Assembly: GCA_900642245.1 (NCBI GenBank)
Contig: CAAAJI010000071.1
Coordinates: 13,253-77,252 of the forward strand
DNA length: 64,000 nt
Reading direction: 5' to 3'
Origin: Fragilaria radians
Taxonomy: Eukaryota; Bacillariophyta; Fragilariophyceae; Fragilariales; Fragilariaceae
The translations under genes and the position numbers were made by a program. The notes under the pieces were generated by a model, which was not told where the DNA came from, made no database searches, and saw nothing but the letters and a program-made list of their open reading frames with translations. Below are positions 11,201-22,800 of this stretch, in pieces; position 1 is the stretch's first letter, and each line of letters begins with the position of its first letter.

Positions 11201-12463
11201 TCCTTTCGAGCCAAATGAGTCAGATTTAATTGCTTTGTGTTCTGGACCGACGAGGAATTTATTGATTCGATTCAATGCAATATGGGCTTCAACCATTCCA
11301 TTAATTGTCTGCGGTAACATGAAAAGGGGGAAACGTAAGATTTCAAAGAGTGCCAGAGAAGTTAACGCTGAGGCGACATCAAGCCTATTGCCGAGGAAAA
11401 TATAGGCAGAAAAAGTGGCCAATGATATTGCAAGCGGTACAATGGCAAATGTAAGGTACGTAAACATGCGACCAATCAAATAAAACCATAGTTGTCTGAG
11501 TTCTTCCTTTCGCAGACCCACGATTTTTTTCATAAAAGGCTCTTCCCAAGCTTGAAGCTTAACGACCTTCATGTTTCCAATAACTTCATTGTTAACTTCA
11601 AGCCGATTATCCTTAGCAATCATCAATGATTTTTGTCTCCATCCCATATAACTTGCGGATATTGCAGTCAACGGTATACTCAGAATGATTACCAGTACCC
11701 CCGCAAAGATGCTAACGCCCATTTGCTGATACAGAAAGATCAAGGAGACAACAATCTGAAATACTGAATACCACAAGGAATGAAGAGACGTGACAATATC
11801 TTGTAGGTGTTGGACATCGATACTCATCAAATTTGTAATTTGGCCTGTTGATTTCTGGCAAGATTGAATTGACAGTGCCTTTGTGTAAATCGCCGTTACC
11901 ATGGCTGTCCTTATGCGTAATCCAACCCTATAGCACGTAAAGTAGTATTGTCGGAGGGAAATCGACATTATAATTTGAGCTACAGCAATTATTAACGTCA
12001 AACTTATTCCATACCAAATGGACTCTGCCGGGCTTCGTAAGTAAACTATAAGTGCCTTAAGAACTTGAGGTGCAACGAATTGAAACATATCATGTATAAG
12101 CTTTAAAATTCCGGCTTTGCAGAAATCAAGATAATAGGCATTCCAGAGTGCACGAGCGAGATTTGGTTTCATATTGTTGAAATGAGCTTTTTGATTTTCT
12201 TTCTTCCAACTTGATCGGAACTGTTCCACTACTATATCAGTCGAATCATCTATAGGTAAATGCCATTTACGAAGATCGTCCATGTCAAGACGACCTTTCA
12301 CATTTCCAAACGTAAACAATGGAGAAAGCCACTCAAAGGTTAATCGCATGAAGATGGAAGCTTCTTCAAAATGATACGGCTCCTGTAGAGTGAATGGTAT
12401 CTCCTCGTGGCCAGCATCCACAGAGCCGTAACTACCGATAACTCGATTCAACAATCCAGTCAT
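8289..12463 (-). CDS. ABCC/MRP-type ABC exporter (three exons)
   Basis: Exons 12463-9811, 9744-8968 and 8905-8289, with introns of 66 and 62 bp (GT-AG), give 1348 residues. This is a full ABC transporter of the multidrug-resistance-associated subfamily, which exports glutathione conjugates and other organic anions across plasma or vacuolar membranes. It is the short form without TMD0: the N-terminus begins with the L0-like linker and TFEWLSPLFTFG. TMD1 spans about residues 110-400. NBD1 has Walker A GGVGSGKSS near 505, signature LSGGQKARIG near 600 and Walker B FLLDDPLAAVD near 620, with Asp in place of the catalytic Glu as is usual in ABCC. TMD2 spans about 760-1080. NBD2 has Walker A GRTGAGKST near 1137, signature LSFGQRQLL near 1245 and Walker B IICDEATAAVD. 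Both splice joins restore conserved motifs (RFSKD and TGAGKST). The substrate cannot be read from sequence. Confidence 0.95.
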
Positions 12464-15400
12464 ATCGGATTCAATCGCTGTTCACTTTTTTGTGCTAGCG
12501 AAAGATATTGGTCTGTCATTCACTCATACAAAGAAATGTTGGTACGAAAACATGTATCTAAGCAGCATCGAGACCATAACCATTTAAATACAGGAGAATC
12601 AAAAACGTCACTGACGTGGTATTACGTTTCTTGCTTGTCAACCTTTTTGTTAATCGTAGAAAACCAGAACTGATGTTACAGATTCTCTAAATAGAAAACA
12701 TAACCCGTAGCCTTATAATCCATTTTATTTCTTTGGCGATGTCTCGACAACGTCATCTGCCTTAAGTTTATGAATCACATATTGCAAACACGAGTGATGG
12801 AATCGCCAATTTTATTTTTGTCCATTATCAAAAACGAGGTTTATTGGAGAAATTCAAAAGAAACGTTTGTAAATAAGTTTGGAAACACATAAATTACAAG
12901 AATATCCGATCTGGCCGTCGGCCGACTCCTTGTTTGCAGGGGTGCAAGTATCTAAGTTTACACTAGGCTTCTTGATTTTTCGGAACAAGTTTTTAGTACA
13001 AAAGCGAAACTATTAAAGATTAAATAGAGATTAAGTTGTTTACACGAAAATATATCCCATCGCATATAAACAATTATTTTTTATCTACACATCAAACTTT
13101 CTGATGAAAATGAATTTTGGCTGTGATAATGATCTTGCATAAACCTTTTTTCATTTGGTATCCTCTCTTTTGTTACTCTCCTGCTAGTCATGCTAAATCT
13201 TGGACTATATGACAAATATAAACAATACCTATTATCTCCCTTCCTATCTTACACTATTCAGTCCTCAGATAACTCTCCAAGCAAATTAATCTAATGTTTT
13301 TCATAAGTCTCTCTTGCTCACAAGTTGAATAAAGAAATCAGCATATTTGCCCTGTCATTACAAACGTATTTTATAGAGCCATAGTCATTGTGTTCTCGGA
13401 TATCATGGTACATGGTGGCACTATGCATAGCTCGAGCACGTAAAGACAAGTTTAAGCTCTGAAAATTGCCTCAATGAAGTTAGTTTTGAAAAAATTAAGT
13501 CGATATCGCCAAAATTTTACCAAGGTAACAAGTATATGAATCTAACATCCAACGCAGCCTCTCATAATGCCGCCTTTTTCGCTTCACCGATTGAAAAGGT
13601 GACTCCACTCTAGCTCTTATACCTTGAGCAATTTGAAGCAGCCGGAATGTAAGTGTTAATCCAAGACCAATACCCCAATCTTCTACGTCTTTCCTTGGTT
13701 CAAATCTTAAGTGATGTTATCAAATATAAAAAGAAGCATTCCATGACTATTGTCATTTCCTTGTTCTTTGCAAGGGTTGCTCATTCATGCATTTTGATAG
13801 CTCATTTGCAGCATTCTCGATGTCACGTTGCGAATGATTCTTTTTTCCAACACTTGACCTTTATAGCTTTTATAGCTCGGCTATGTGGTTTAAATCAGGG
13901 AGCTTCAGAAGAACCGCAGCCCTGGATGCCACATACTTCTTCAGCAAACTCCGATTTAATCCTTATTCCGATGCATATCAAGTCAACAAAAATCATCACC
14001 GACTCGAGTATTCGGCAAAAATGTCTAACGGTTACGAACTGAAAAACTTATTTGTTTCCATTTAAATTGATCAGGCCTATTTTGGTGACAAAAGTCATAG
14101 TCCTTATCTATATTCACCCCCTTCTGTAATGTTGTCAACATTTTGTGCTGTAAGATATAGAAGAAATACACACAAATATTCCTTGCAGCACGGAAAACAG
14201 AAATATTAAGAATATGTATATTTACAGCTGTTTGTGTTTGTTGAAGTCACAAGATTCAATTTTCTGCAATCACGACATTTTTTGTGTCTTTCCATACATG
14301 TGATTTCTTCTATTTTCATCCTCTAACAAGAGAATTCGAACAAAAAAGAAATAACATCGCCATTCCGAGTTAGCAACAGGACTTCCAATAATCAGCTAAC
14401 TCATTCCAAACCTCAATAGTCTTTGCAGAAAAGAATTTTTATGATATCATTATTGATTCTCAAATCTGTGTAGCAAAGCAAGCGCCAACTACTAGTCTTT
14501 TTTCATACAAAATTCTAAATCAGATGCAAGAATTACATTTGTCTCTCTCTACTGAGAGTGCACAAAGTGGAGCTGTAACGAACATCATTTTCTACGTTAT
14601 CAAATTCGTCACTTATACAGTAAAGCATTTCATTGCTCTTGAAAGTATCATACTTCCCTGATACAAGAGAGAAATAACTAGCAGTACCTTTGCCCATGAC
14701 TAAACCGTTTATTTCCATTCTAAAGTTACAATGGTAAGAAATCATTACTCAGAAACTAATTCTATATTTTTGCATTTCTTCACCGTAGTTGACTATACAT
14801 GAAAACCTAGTTGAAATTAATAGATGCTCCTCAGAAGCTGATTATCAGGAATTTTTTGGGGGGATGACAAGTCTCAAGATGCTAATACGTTTTCAATGAG
14901 AACTTCAGCATTTAGATTGCAAGCATAGTGGCTAATTTTAAAAAAAATAAGCTCCAACTTATACCCAATGATGCAACCAACACCTCTCATTTGGATCAAA
15001 TGGATAGTGACCGAGAACCGTAAATTGGACTTCTAGAGAAATGCCATGTTCTTCTCTACACAAAGCATACTTTGAAAGCTATTTCAAACATACAGAGATT
15101 GTCAGTAGTCCTGAATTCGAATCAGATTTAGTGAAATCTTTAAATCGAGAAGTATAGAAAGGAAATGATAGGAATCAACTTACATATTTTGAAGCGCAAG
15201 TCGATTCACCGATGAGTAACGTTGAAGAAATCAAAGATGGCGATTATAGAATCAGCGCATTGATGAAAGGAAGAAAATGGTGAAAATTTGAAGTAGTATA
15301 CGTTGACCTCAGAATGATTCCAATTACTAGCAACGGTGTTGTGAGGTTTTTCAGCCAAGTCAAGTTCTATTTGACACCTTTCTGCATGTGTACCGAGTAC

Positions 15401-15645
15401 ACTTGAAATGATCATGCTCTACATCAGTATGGTGCCAAAAAGGACGGTTCAAAAAGCGTCAAGTTTTATGAATTAATTTATTAATTTTTCATATTTTTCT
15501 CAGAATTAACTAAATTAACTGCTTAACTCACTTGTCGAACGGGCTAATTCTACTGTAAATTTAATGTCCAGTAGACAATCGTCGATTCGAAGAACGTGAA
15601 CGAACTTCGGTGATAGGAATGATGAGTTCATAAAAAATATAAGCG
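12464..15645. other. Long divergent intergenic region, no gene supported
   Basis: About 3.2 kb between the divergent starts of the ABCC transporter and UFD1-UBX. The longest ATG frames are 129 residues at 13653-14042 (+) and about 70 residues at 14533-14745 and 15206-15415 (-). None shows a domain, neighbouring exon or convincing composition, so I do not call them. The two ends should contain promoters for both flanking genes. No tRNA or clear repeat seen. Confidence 0.45.
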
Positions 15646-17136
15646 ATGGATTTCGAAGGGTCAGCGCAACGATTACAGCGTGAACAATCAAAGCTTCGCG
15701 GTCGGATCCGAAATAACTTTATATCGGAGAAGGCGAAACGCGAGGCAGAGATTCGTCGTCGTCAACAAGAGCAAAAGAAAGAGAAACGGTTACAAGAACA
15801 ATTAAAGATGGATAATGTTAAGAAGGTTTGGAGAACGTATGAACAAAGACTGGGTGTTCGACCACTGGCTGCAAATGGATTACTTCTTAGGCCTACATCA
15901 ATATATGGGGAAGGGGATAAAATCGCACTACCACCTTCTGTCCTGGAATATTTGACTTCAGATCTTGAACATACTCCATCTCCATGGACATTTCGCGTAG
16001 GTATCCTTAATCCCAATTATTCCTTTCCCGAATCTCAAGGGATGAAAAGTATTGATCCACCTGTTGACGACAGTATGGTAGAAGACTCCGACGACGATGA
16101 TGAGTACCATAATAAGATGCATCAGGTATACCTTGACGAACTTTCACATAAATATGTTGCTTACTCCCATGCCACAGTTGTGGAGTTCACACAAGACGAA
16201 GGTTACGTAGGTTTACCAGAAGCAATAGCAACTTCACTTTTGAATCAACTTAAATTTACGAAAATAAGCCAGAGTGTGAAATCGATGCGCACTAATGATC
16301 CTTCACAAACAGAGGTTACAGATTCTGATGATAATGTAAAGGACAGAACACCAGGTCACTTGGCTTGGGGTGCCTTTGATTTACCCGATGCCTCACTGGA
16401 AGTTTCCCTTGTAGTTTTACCAAAGGGAAAGGGATGTACTCTGGTTCCCACGTTAGACGCAATAAAAAATGGCTTTCATCACCTCAAGAATATCAAACTG
16501 GTACTTGAGCAATCTTTGGTGAGAACTCGTGCGACGCTGTCCGTTGGAGATACAGTGCACACTTGGCATCGAGGTGTGAAGTATGACTTAAGCGTCACTT
16601 CAGTGACCCCAGCGACATTTAACTCGATTTCATGTATTGACACAGATGTCGTTGTTGATATTGGAACAAACGAGGAAGCAGAACAACTTTCTCATGGCCC
16701 AGACGATCACAAACCTTTGGCGACTTACCCTGACTCCAATTCTCTGGTAAAAATTTCACATGATATCGGTGGGGATACATCTGGAAGGTCTTTAAATGGT
16801 GATTCGTCACACAAAGCTGTACAACCGAGAATCGAATCTAATTCTTCTCCTAGTACCATAAAAACGGATTCGCTGATTCCTGAACCGCCAGCGTCTCAAA
16901 CAGATAATATATGTCTTATGCAGATTAAAGCGGAGATCGGTAGCGGGCGGAAGCGATTCGATGTAACCATCGCAACTGTTCGTGACTTGTTTGCTTTTGC
17001 TGGCACATACACAAAATTAGAATCATTTCAATTAGTGACAAGGTTTCCACGTAAAGTTTTAAGAATCCACGATGCAACTTTGGAAGCTGCAGGCATTCAA
17101 CCTGGTCAAGAACTTTTTATAGTCGAGCAAATATAA
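15646..17136 (+). CDS. UFD1-domain protein fused to a C-terminal UBX domain
   Basis: Intronless, 496 residues. UFD1 works with NPL4 and the AAA ATPase p97/CDC48 to extract ubiquitylated proteins (ERAD, or plastid-import SELMA in algae with complex plastids). Residues 1-60 are a basic, coiled-coil-prone helix. The UFD1 fold spans about 75-345, with GDKIALPPSVLEYL, TVVEFTQDEGYVGLP (matching the family FxxDEGxxxLP), LPKGKGCTLVP, LVRTRATLSVGDTV and CIDTDVVVDI. It is interrupted by an acidic insert (about 140-160) and another near 215-235. After a serine-rich linker, about 415-496 fold as a UBX domain: FDVTIATVRDLFAFAG, then F467-P468-R469, the p97-binding FPR loop, and ATLEAAGIQPGQELF. Ordinary UFD1 binds p97 through short SHP motifs instead, so this is a different architecture. 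It ends 121 bp from the convergent membrane-protein gene. Confidence 0.85.
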   Translation: MDFEGSAQRLQREQSKLRGRIRNNFISEKAKREAEIRRRQQEQKKEKRLQEQLKMDNVKKVWRTYEQRLGVRPLAANGLLLRPTSIYGEGDKIALPPSVLEYLTSDLEHTPSPWTFRVGILNPNYSFPESQGMKSIDPPVDDSMVEDSDDDDEYHNKMHQVYLDELSHKYVAYSHATVVEFTQDEGYVGLPEAIATSLLNQLKFTKISQSVKSMRTNDPSQTEVTDSDDNVKDRTPGHLAWGAFDLPDASLEVSLVVLPKGKGCTLVPTLDAIKNGFHHLKNIKLVLEQSLVRTRATLSVGDTVHTWHRGVKYDLSVTSVTPATFNSISCIDTDVVVDIGTNEEAEQLSHGPDDHKPLATYPDSNSLVKISHDIGGDTSGRSLNGDSSHKAVQPRIESNSSPSTIKTDSLIPEPPASQTDNICLMQIKAEIGSGRKRFDVTIATVRDLFAFAGTYTKLESFQLVTRFPRKVLRIHDATLEAAGIQPGQELFIVEQI

Positions 17137-17257
17137 CATATCTTTGAATCAGTAATCTTTATGATCCTCATCTGCATGTTGAAAAATTAATTCGTATTGG
17201 ACAGATAAAATTTAGTCGTATAATGAACATTTAGTTATCTCATTAGATGCTTAAAAA

Positions 17258-18563
17258 TCAAGCTACAATCCCTCCCTCGTTTACAAGCAACATCGCGTTA
17301 CTATCCTTTTTTCTCGGACACTGCCTCTTGCAAGCGAGCAAGAGATATGTGGCAAACGCGACAACAGAGAGTGACATGTAGCCCTTGAATAGTGCGTGAT
17401 ACCCTGAAATCGCTTCTGCTCTTTTATGGTAAGGTGTCCATGCCCATTTTGCCGTACAGGAATGGCAATTACCAACAATATAAGCATAAGGATATGCATC
17501 ATCGGATTGTAACGGAGACGACGATGCTTCGTAGTCACCCATCGCGTTATAATCCGAGAACCCATTTCCACAGGAGAAAACATTATCCAAACGACCATCT
17601 ACCTTTCCGTTCCAATATTTCCAGTCCGCAGGACTATTCGAGCCTAATGATGTGTCGACATCCCACTGACTGCATGGGGTTTCTATATTTGCAGTACAAT
17701 ACTTTTCCGGATCAGTCGGGCAGCCCCAATCTCCACCCCATGCCACCTTGATGTAGGCATATTCTTCTCCGCTATCACCTTCGTTATCCCTACTTTCCCC
17801 GTCAGCACTTTTGCTTCCACTTCCACTTCCCTCATTATCTCCACTTCGATTATCCTTGGGATAGGCAAAGTTAAGTTATCCGTTTTTCCACGATATATCT
17901 ATGTCACAAGAGTAAGACACTCACCTCGCCTTCATCTTTCTCATTTTCAAGTCTACGTCGATTTTCCCCATTGTCCTCATTATTTTCGTCATGATTTTCC
18001 TCTTGATCTTTTTCTTCATTTTTCTCTTCGTTTTGTTCCTTTTGATTTTCATTTTGCTCCACTCTGTCATCATCTCCCTCATCGTTATAGCCAATGATTC
18101 TTGCGGCACCAAAATATTCCTTTCCGTACTTTAACATGAGTACTGAATACTTCACTAGTGCAATTGCTGCGCCAGTTAGCAAGACAAGAACTGAGAATAG
18201 AGCGAGATATTCCCATTTGCGCTCCCTTATAGAGGGAGCTGTATTACCACTCTTTGCCAAGAACAAAAGAGAAAGAAAAGTAACAACCACGTAAGAAGCA
18301 ACCAGCATAATCCATCGCGTTCCCTTATCTTCATCCATTAATATGACCAGAAATATGACAATCAAGAGAACACGTAAGAGGACAATGGCATCATCTCTTC
18401 TAGAATGCTTGCTTGAAAGTCTTGAGGATGTGCTCGATTGAGTGTCAGAAAACTGAAATTCAATTTTTCGGATTTCGATGTGACGAAATAATACAAACAG
18501 GCAGACGCAACACGCAAGAAGGAATAGGATGGATAAGGCAAGATGAAAGGCATAGAAATTCAT
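17258..18563 (-). CDS. Unidentified multi-span membrane protein with acidic linker (two exons)
   Basis: Exons 18563-17925 and 17854-17258 with a 70 bp GT-AG intron give 411 residues. The function is not recognised. The N-terminal half has about four hydrophobic spans: residues 5-28, about 58-76, about 84-102 and about 118-140. Then comes a very acidic, Asn/Glu/Lys-rich low-complexity segment (about 165-245, runs such as EEKNEEKDQEEN), which crosses the splice site into a Gly/Ser/Asp stretch. A compact Trp- and Cys-containing domain follows (about 250-360: AWGGDWGCP, CSQWDVD, GNCHSCTAKWAWTPYHKR), then one last span (about 372-390) and a short tail with Lys/Arg. Paired cysteines suggest disulfides in a lumenal or extracellular loop. 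The splice is supported because both halves read in one frame and share the low-complexity composition. Confidence 0.7.
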
Positions 18564-18934
18564 CTGGAAAGAAATTGAAATTTCGACACAAGATAATTCT
18601 TGAAAAAACGTAACTTGGCAGATTTATTTCAGGATTTTGTTGAGCAATCAAAGAGAAATACGAGCGCGCATTGTTCAACGGAACTCTCATGTTAAAAGGT
18701 CATGATAATTAGATTAACTCAAGAGCCTCCCGCACCATTAATTCGCATATTGTAAAATTGAATATACAGGTGATTAGGCTTTTTCTGTTTCCTTAACTCA
18801 CCTTACTATCCGTTGAGTGGAAAATAGTCTGCGCTCGCGATTTGATTGCTGCTCCAGATTACCGTTGGGACAACCAAAAATATTGAGGAGAAAATATAGA
18901 TTTTCTTTCATAAACTAACTTCATTTTTAATTTT
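18564..18934. other. Intergenic region upstream of the membrane-protein gene
   Basis: Lies between the start of the minus-strand membrane-protein gene and the left end of the Mutator-like element. It presumably includes the gene's promoter and 5' UTR. No specific element recognised apart from the 9 bp target-site copy at 18926-18934. Confidence 0.4.
18926..18934. repeat. Probable target-site duplication, left copy
   Basis: TTTAATTTT directly abuts the left terminal repeat of the Mutator-like element. The right copy at 19880-19888 is TTTAAGTTT, an 8 of 9 match. Nine bases is the usual duplication size for Mutator-like elements. The low complexity of the sequence lowers certainty. Confidence 0.6.
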
Positions 18935-19879
18935 GGGGAATTTACAAAACGAGTACCAAATTCCAAAATATTTACAAAACTACCGGTTGTTCCAAACGTT
19001 AAAATATTTACAAAACTAGTACCAAACCTTAAAATATTTGCAACGCTAGTACCAAACGTTAAAATGTTTACAAAACTAGTACCAATTTATTTCTTTACAA
19101 CACACACAAAGTCAAATTTCAAAAGAATTAAAAGATGAGTTTCAAACATAAATAAAGTTTATTAATGTCTTTCTATTCTCCCACCTGCCAGTCTTCACAC
19201 CTGCTTGCAAAAGCTGCAGGAGATTGGGGATTCAATTTGATAGAAGTTCGTTACGATTTCTTTCTTTGGTCTTCCTGCTTGTTTGCGAATGGCAGGAGGC
19301 TTCGCATCATCCAACTCCAAATTCTCAATAGTTACTGGATGAATGATGTGTGAATACGTTTGTTTCAATGACTCACACTTGTAAACTTCAGAAATGAATT
19401 CCAAAGGAGACTTTCCTGTTGCACGAATAAAGGCGATTGAATGAGCGCACACAAACAAAGTATCCTGATATTCACCGCATGCGCAAGATCCATTTTGAAG
19501 ATTGACAGAGTCCCCATGGTTACCTGCAAGCACTAAGCATTCATATTCAGATGCTGGACGTAATTGATAACGCCTCGAATTCTCAATCTTGCCAGCAAAA
19601 GGCTTGACACGATTTTGGGCAGCGTAGTATTCAAAGCTTCGAATCCTTGCCTCTGTCGATTAAACAAATCCATAATCCTTCTTGTAATGCAAACTAATAA
19701 ATGCAGGTGATTTTTTCCTCTTGAATCATCAATCGAATTGTTAAGTCTCTCAGCAACATTGCTAGTGACATGTTCGAAACGGGGTAAGCGACTAAATACT
19801 TTAAGATTTGGTAATAGTTGGAATTTGGTACCAGTTTTGTAGTTATTTTGATTTTTGGTACTAGTTTTGTAAATTCCCC
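18935..19879 (-). mobile_element. Internally deleted Mutator-like (MULE) transposon with terminal and subterminal repeats
   Basis: The element is 945 bp and bounded by inverted termini: ggggaatttacaaaac at 18935-18950, with a matching reverse copy ending 19879. Next to the left end are about five tandem 30 bp units of the form ttacaaaactagtaccaaacgttaaaata (18941-19087 or so). Two to three diverged units in opposite orientation lie near the right end (19800-19879). Inside, on the minus strand, is the C-terminal end of a MULE transposase with the SWIM zinc finger CxCx(n)CxH (block SCACGEYQDTLFVCAHS) and a basic GRPKKE tail (19195-19690). The catalytic DDE core is absent and a frameshift separates MDLFNRQRQ from the SWIM part. 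It is therefore non-autonomous. Confidence 0.8.
19195..19690 (-). pseudogene. MULE transposase C-terminal remnant with SWIM zinc finger
   Basis: The minus-strand reading contains RIRSFEYYAAQNRVKPFAG, ENSRRYQLRPASEYECLV, the SWIM finger (Cys-x-Cys, then Cys-x-His about 10 residues later), a conserved Y-x-x-x-Y-S-H-I-I-H-P region and a GRPKK basic motif. This is the order seen at the end of MURA-type transposases, where the SWIM domain helps DNA binding. Upstream, MDLFNRQRQ is in a different frame, and a stop lies between them near 19660. The DDE catalytic domain and N-terminal zinc domain are missing. Confidence 0.8.
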
Positions 19880-19888
19880 TTTAAGTTT
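19880..19888. repeat. Probable target-site duplication, right copy
   Basis: TTTAAGTTT immediately follows the right terminus of the Mutator-like element and matches the left copy at 8 of 9 positions. Confidence 0.6.
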
Positions 19889-22800
19889 TCTAACTCCTGT
19901 CAGGGGAAAAAATTGTCGTTTGAAATTCATCATTACTTAAGATTGATTAAAAGAGGATATCCATTAGATAGGCCTTTCAAGAGTCTAAAATTTGGCTCCC
20001 TGAAACATTTTTGAACAAAATGTCATCATACATTACTTTCAGAATTCAAGGAAAGAGATAACTGATGAATAAATATTGAATTCCATTGAAAGTGGTTTCC
20101 TGCATTGGAAGGTTATTCAAGTGCACAAGGTCTGATCGGGATCTTTAAATTAGGGCTGATAACATCATCATAGGGACTGTGAAAAACGGTTTCTTTATTC
20201 CAAGCCTAATTAAAGAGTTTAATTAGATAAAGCAGGGTTAAGTTCCACATGCGTACACCGTTATGATGACTTTTTATTCTTCATCAAGCTTTAAACATGA
20301 AAATTGGTTCTCTGCGTTTGCCCATTGAAATAGTCCCCTTAAGTTGATTAAAAGTCTCATTAAAGTGGACAATCTGTGAATTTGATTGAATATTATCCTT
20401 TCCTGGAGAAAACCCCTTGATGAAAATAGTTATTTGACAATTCTAACCCAGAAAATATGAACTGAGGAAGCCAAGCTAAGGTATCCCTTTAGGTATAATG
20501 ATTTATTCTAATCGCAAACAAGGGAAATGGTAGTATGCAATTATGAAGGACATGCTTGGAGGCACTGTTTACAATGGAGTACGAGATATTTACTTGGACT
20601 TGGACAAAAATGGTTGTTATGAAAAATCAACTGAAACGGCTGAATTAAAGCTAACTCTGTTTGGCTCTAAGTTGGGATTCACAACGGATGACAATCGTGA
20701 TTCAGAGAGAAAAAATGAAATGACAGAGCAACCTTTCACGCCCAATGATTCATTCATTAGAAAGTACTTGGTCTATCTTGGGCTTAGTCACGAAGGGGAA
20801 CAGAAAGATAGTCATAGAACTCATAATTATTTAAGTTTACTAAGCAATCATCCTTGTTTTCCTTGTGTTACTATAGACTATTTCCATGCTGCTGACCTAT
20901 AGGCATAGGAGTTAATGAAACAAACGGGATTTTAAAGAAGCATACTGAAAGTAAAGTAATATCTATTGATTTGCCTGACCCTGTATCATCAAATTAGGTA
21001 GTCACACCTCGTGGGCTGAGAGTAGAACAAAGTGTTGAACTGGTATACGTCGAGTACATTTATTTTGTCACAATGATATATCTCACAACATGCTTGGACA
21101 TTCGAAATCGGAAGTAAGCTATGGAGAATGATGTTCAGAGGCTAGACGAGCCAATCAATATGCAAAGTCTACGAAAAAGACTTGAGGAGTAGATAACCAA
21201 CGTGTAAATTTGGAACGGATGTCAGGATGGCAATTAAGAGCCTTGAAGCAACAAAGGTAGAAGTACCTGAAGATCAAGCAAGCAAAAAATGCATTTCCGA
21301 ACTGATTTAGTTGCATGCATTTTGATATCTTATAACCAACTATGCAACACTACAATTGGAAGAACCAAAGTAGAACTTGACAATTGATTACACCTCTAGA
21401 ATAACTCTTATTCATCGAATGTGGATGAATTGCATTATTGCAGCTTCAGACCGTAAAAGAGAATGAGGCTTACTATCATCAGAATCAAGATTAACAATCC
21501 AAAGATGGTTACTTAGTATTATATTTTTAATATCATGCTGATGAGGATGATACAATACTAGGTTTCAAAGACATGATTATCCACCAGTCTCCTAAACTAG
21601 ATATACAATTTCAGCATTGCAAACTCATGTTGCATAGCCATTCAATAGCTAGAAGGACTACTGTTTTGTCATCTTAATAGCTAAAACAATGCACCATCCA
21701 CTATATAATTAGAAATAGTGAATGTGGTTCACTTTACCTAACTTAGAATGTCACCATATCAGGACATTATGCTGTTTCCAGCAAACATTTTTCTTTAAAC
21801 CTTACCAAATAGGTAGATAGGTGAATTTCATTCACAGTGCAAAACATAGCCATATCAGAGAAGGTAAGGGCCATTGTAAGCTTTTACAGTCTGCTAAACA
21901 TTGAGTACCCAGTAACGAAAATGTATTTCAGCCAATGCATTTGGCCTCCACGCAGCAAATGTTTTCATGAGCTAAAACTCATGAAAGAAAAAAAGCAAAG
22001 TCAAGTTTAACACTTGCAAATACAAATATAGATTTTTTTGTTAGCAAATCAGTACACATATGTTCAATGATTTAGCTTATATTAACGGAAGAAGAAAGAA
22101 GACCTTCCTTTCCTATTTCAAAAAAATAACAATCCTTAATTAGCATGGGATTGAGTCATAAAGTGTAATGACACATAGACTATCATTCAATCAGACTGTT
22201 GCACTATGATCTTAAAAAGGAATCATTTAACTACAACTAGTTTTGCAACCTGCAAACTATTGTACAAACATATGTCTTCCTATAGAAATAGTAATGACAA
22301 TACAATTTGAATTTTATTACATACCTATTAACAGGATAATGATATCCTTAATAGTCTGGTACCTTTTGGTTCCAGAATACCAGCGTGAAAGCATAAGAAC
22401 TGCCCAAGCATCAACACGCCTACTGATACCATAGGTAAAATCAAAAAGCCAAACAAGGGAACTAATAGTTTCCTTCTTGAAAATTTGTATATACATACAT
22501 TTCAAACAAATTTAACAACAGAATAATAAATCGTAATGTTAATTCACCAAGGCAGCTTATATAATAAAAGTGGAATAGGCTTTGAACCACGGTAACTGAA
22601 CCAAGTCGCTACTATACATTCAAAGCTTACACAATTGAAACAGCAAGAAGCCAGGGGATTGAATTTAGTAGTGTCCTCTACGTTTGGAAAGATTTGGGCA
22701 ATTAATAGGAGGCTGCCAAAGTTATGAAGGAGAGCTGGTAGGCGAATATAGTTTGTTTCCGGAAATAATATGGACCCAATATATCCTGGAGGCCTAGGAA

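Noticed and set aside
13653..14042. A 129-residue plus-strand ORF in the large spacer upstream of UFD1-UBX
   Set aside because: No domain, no supporting splice signals and a composition unlike the coding regions nearby. It also overlaps another open frame.
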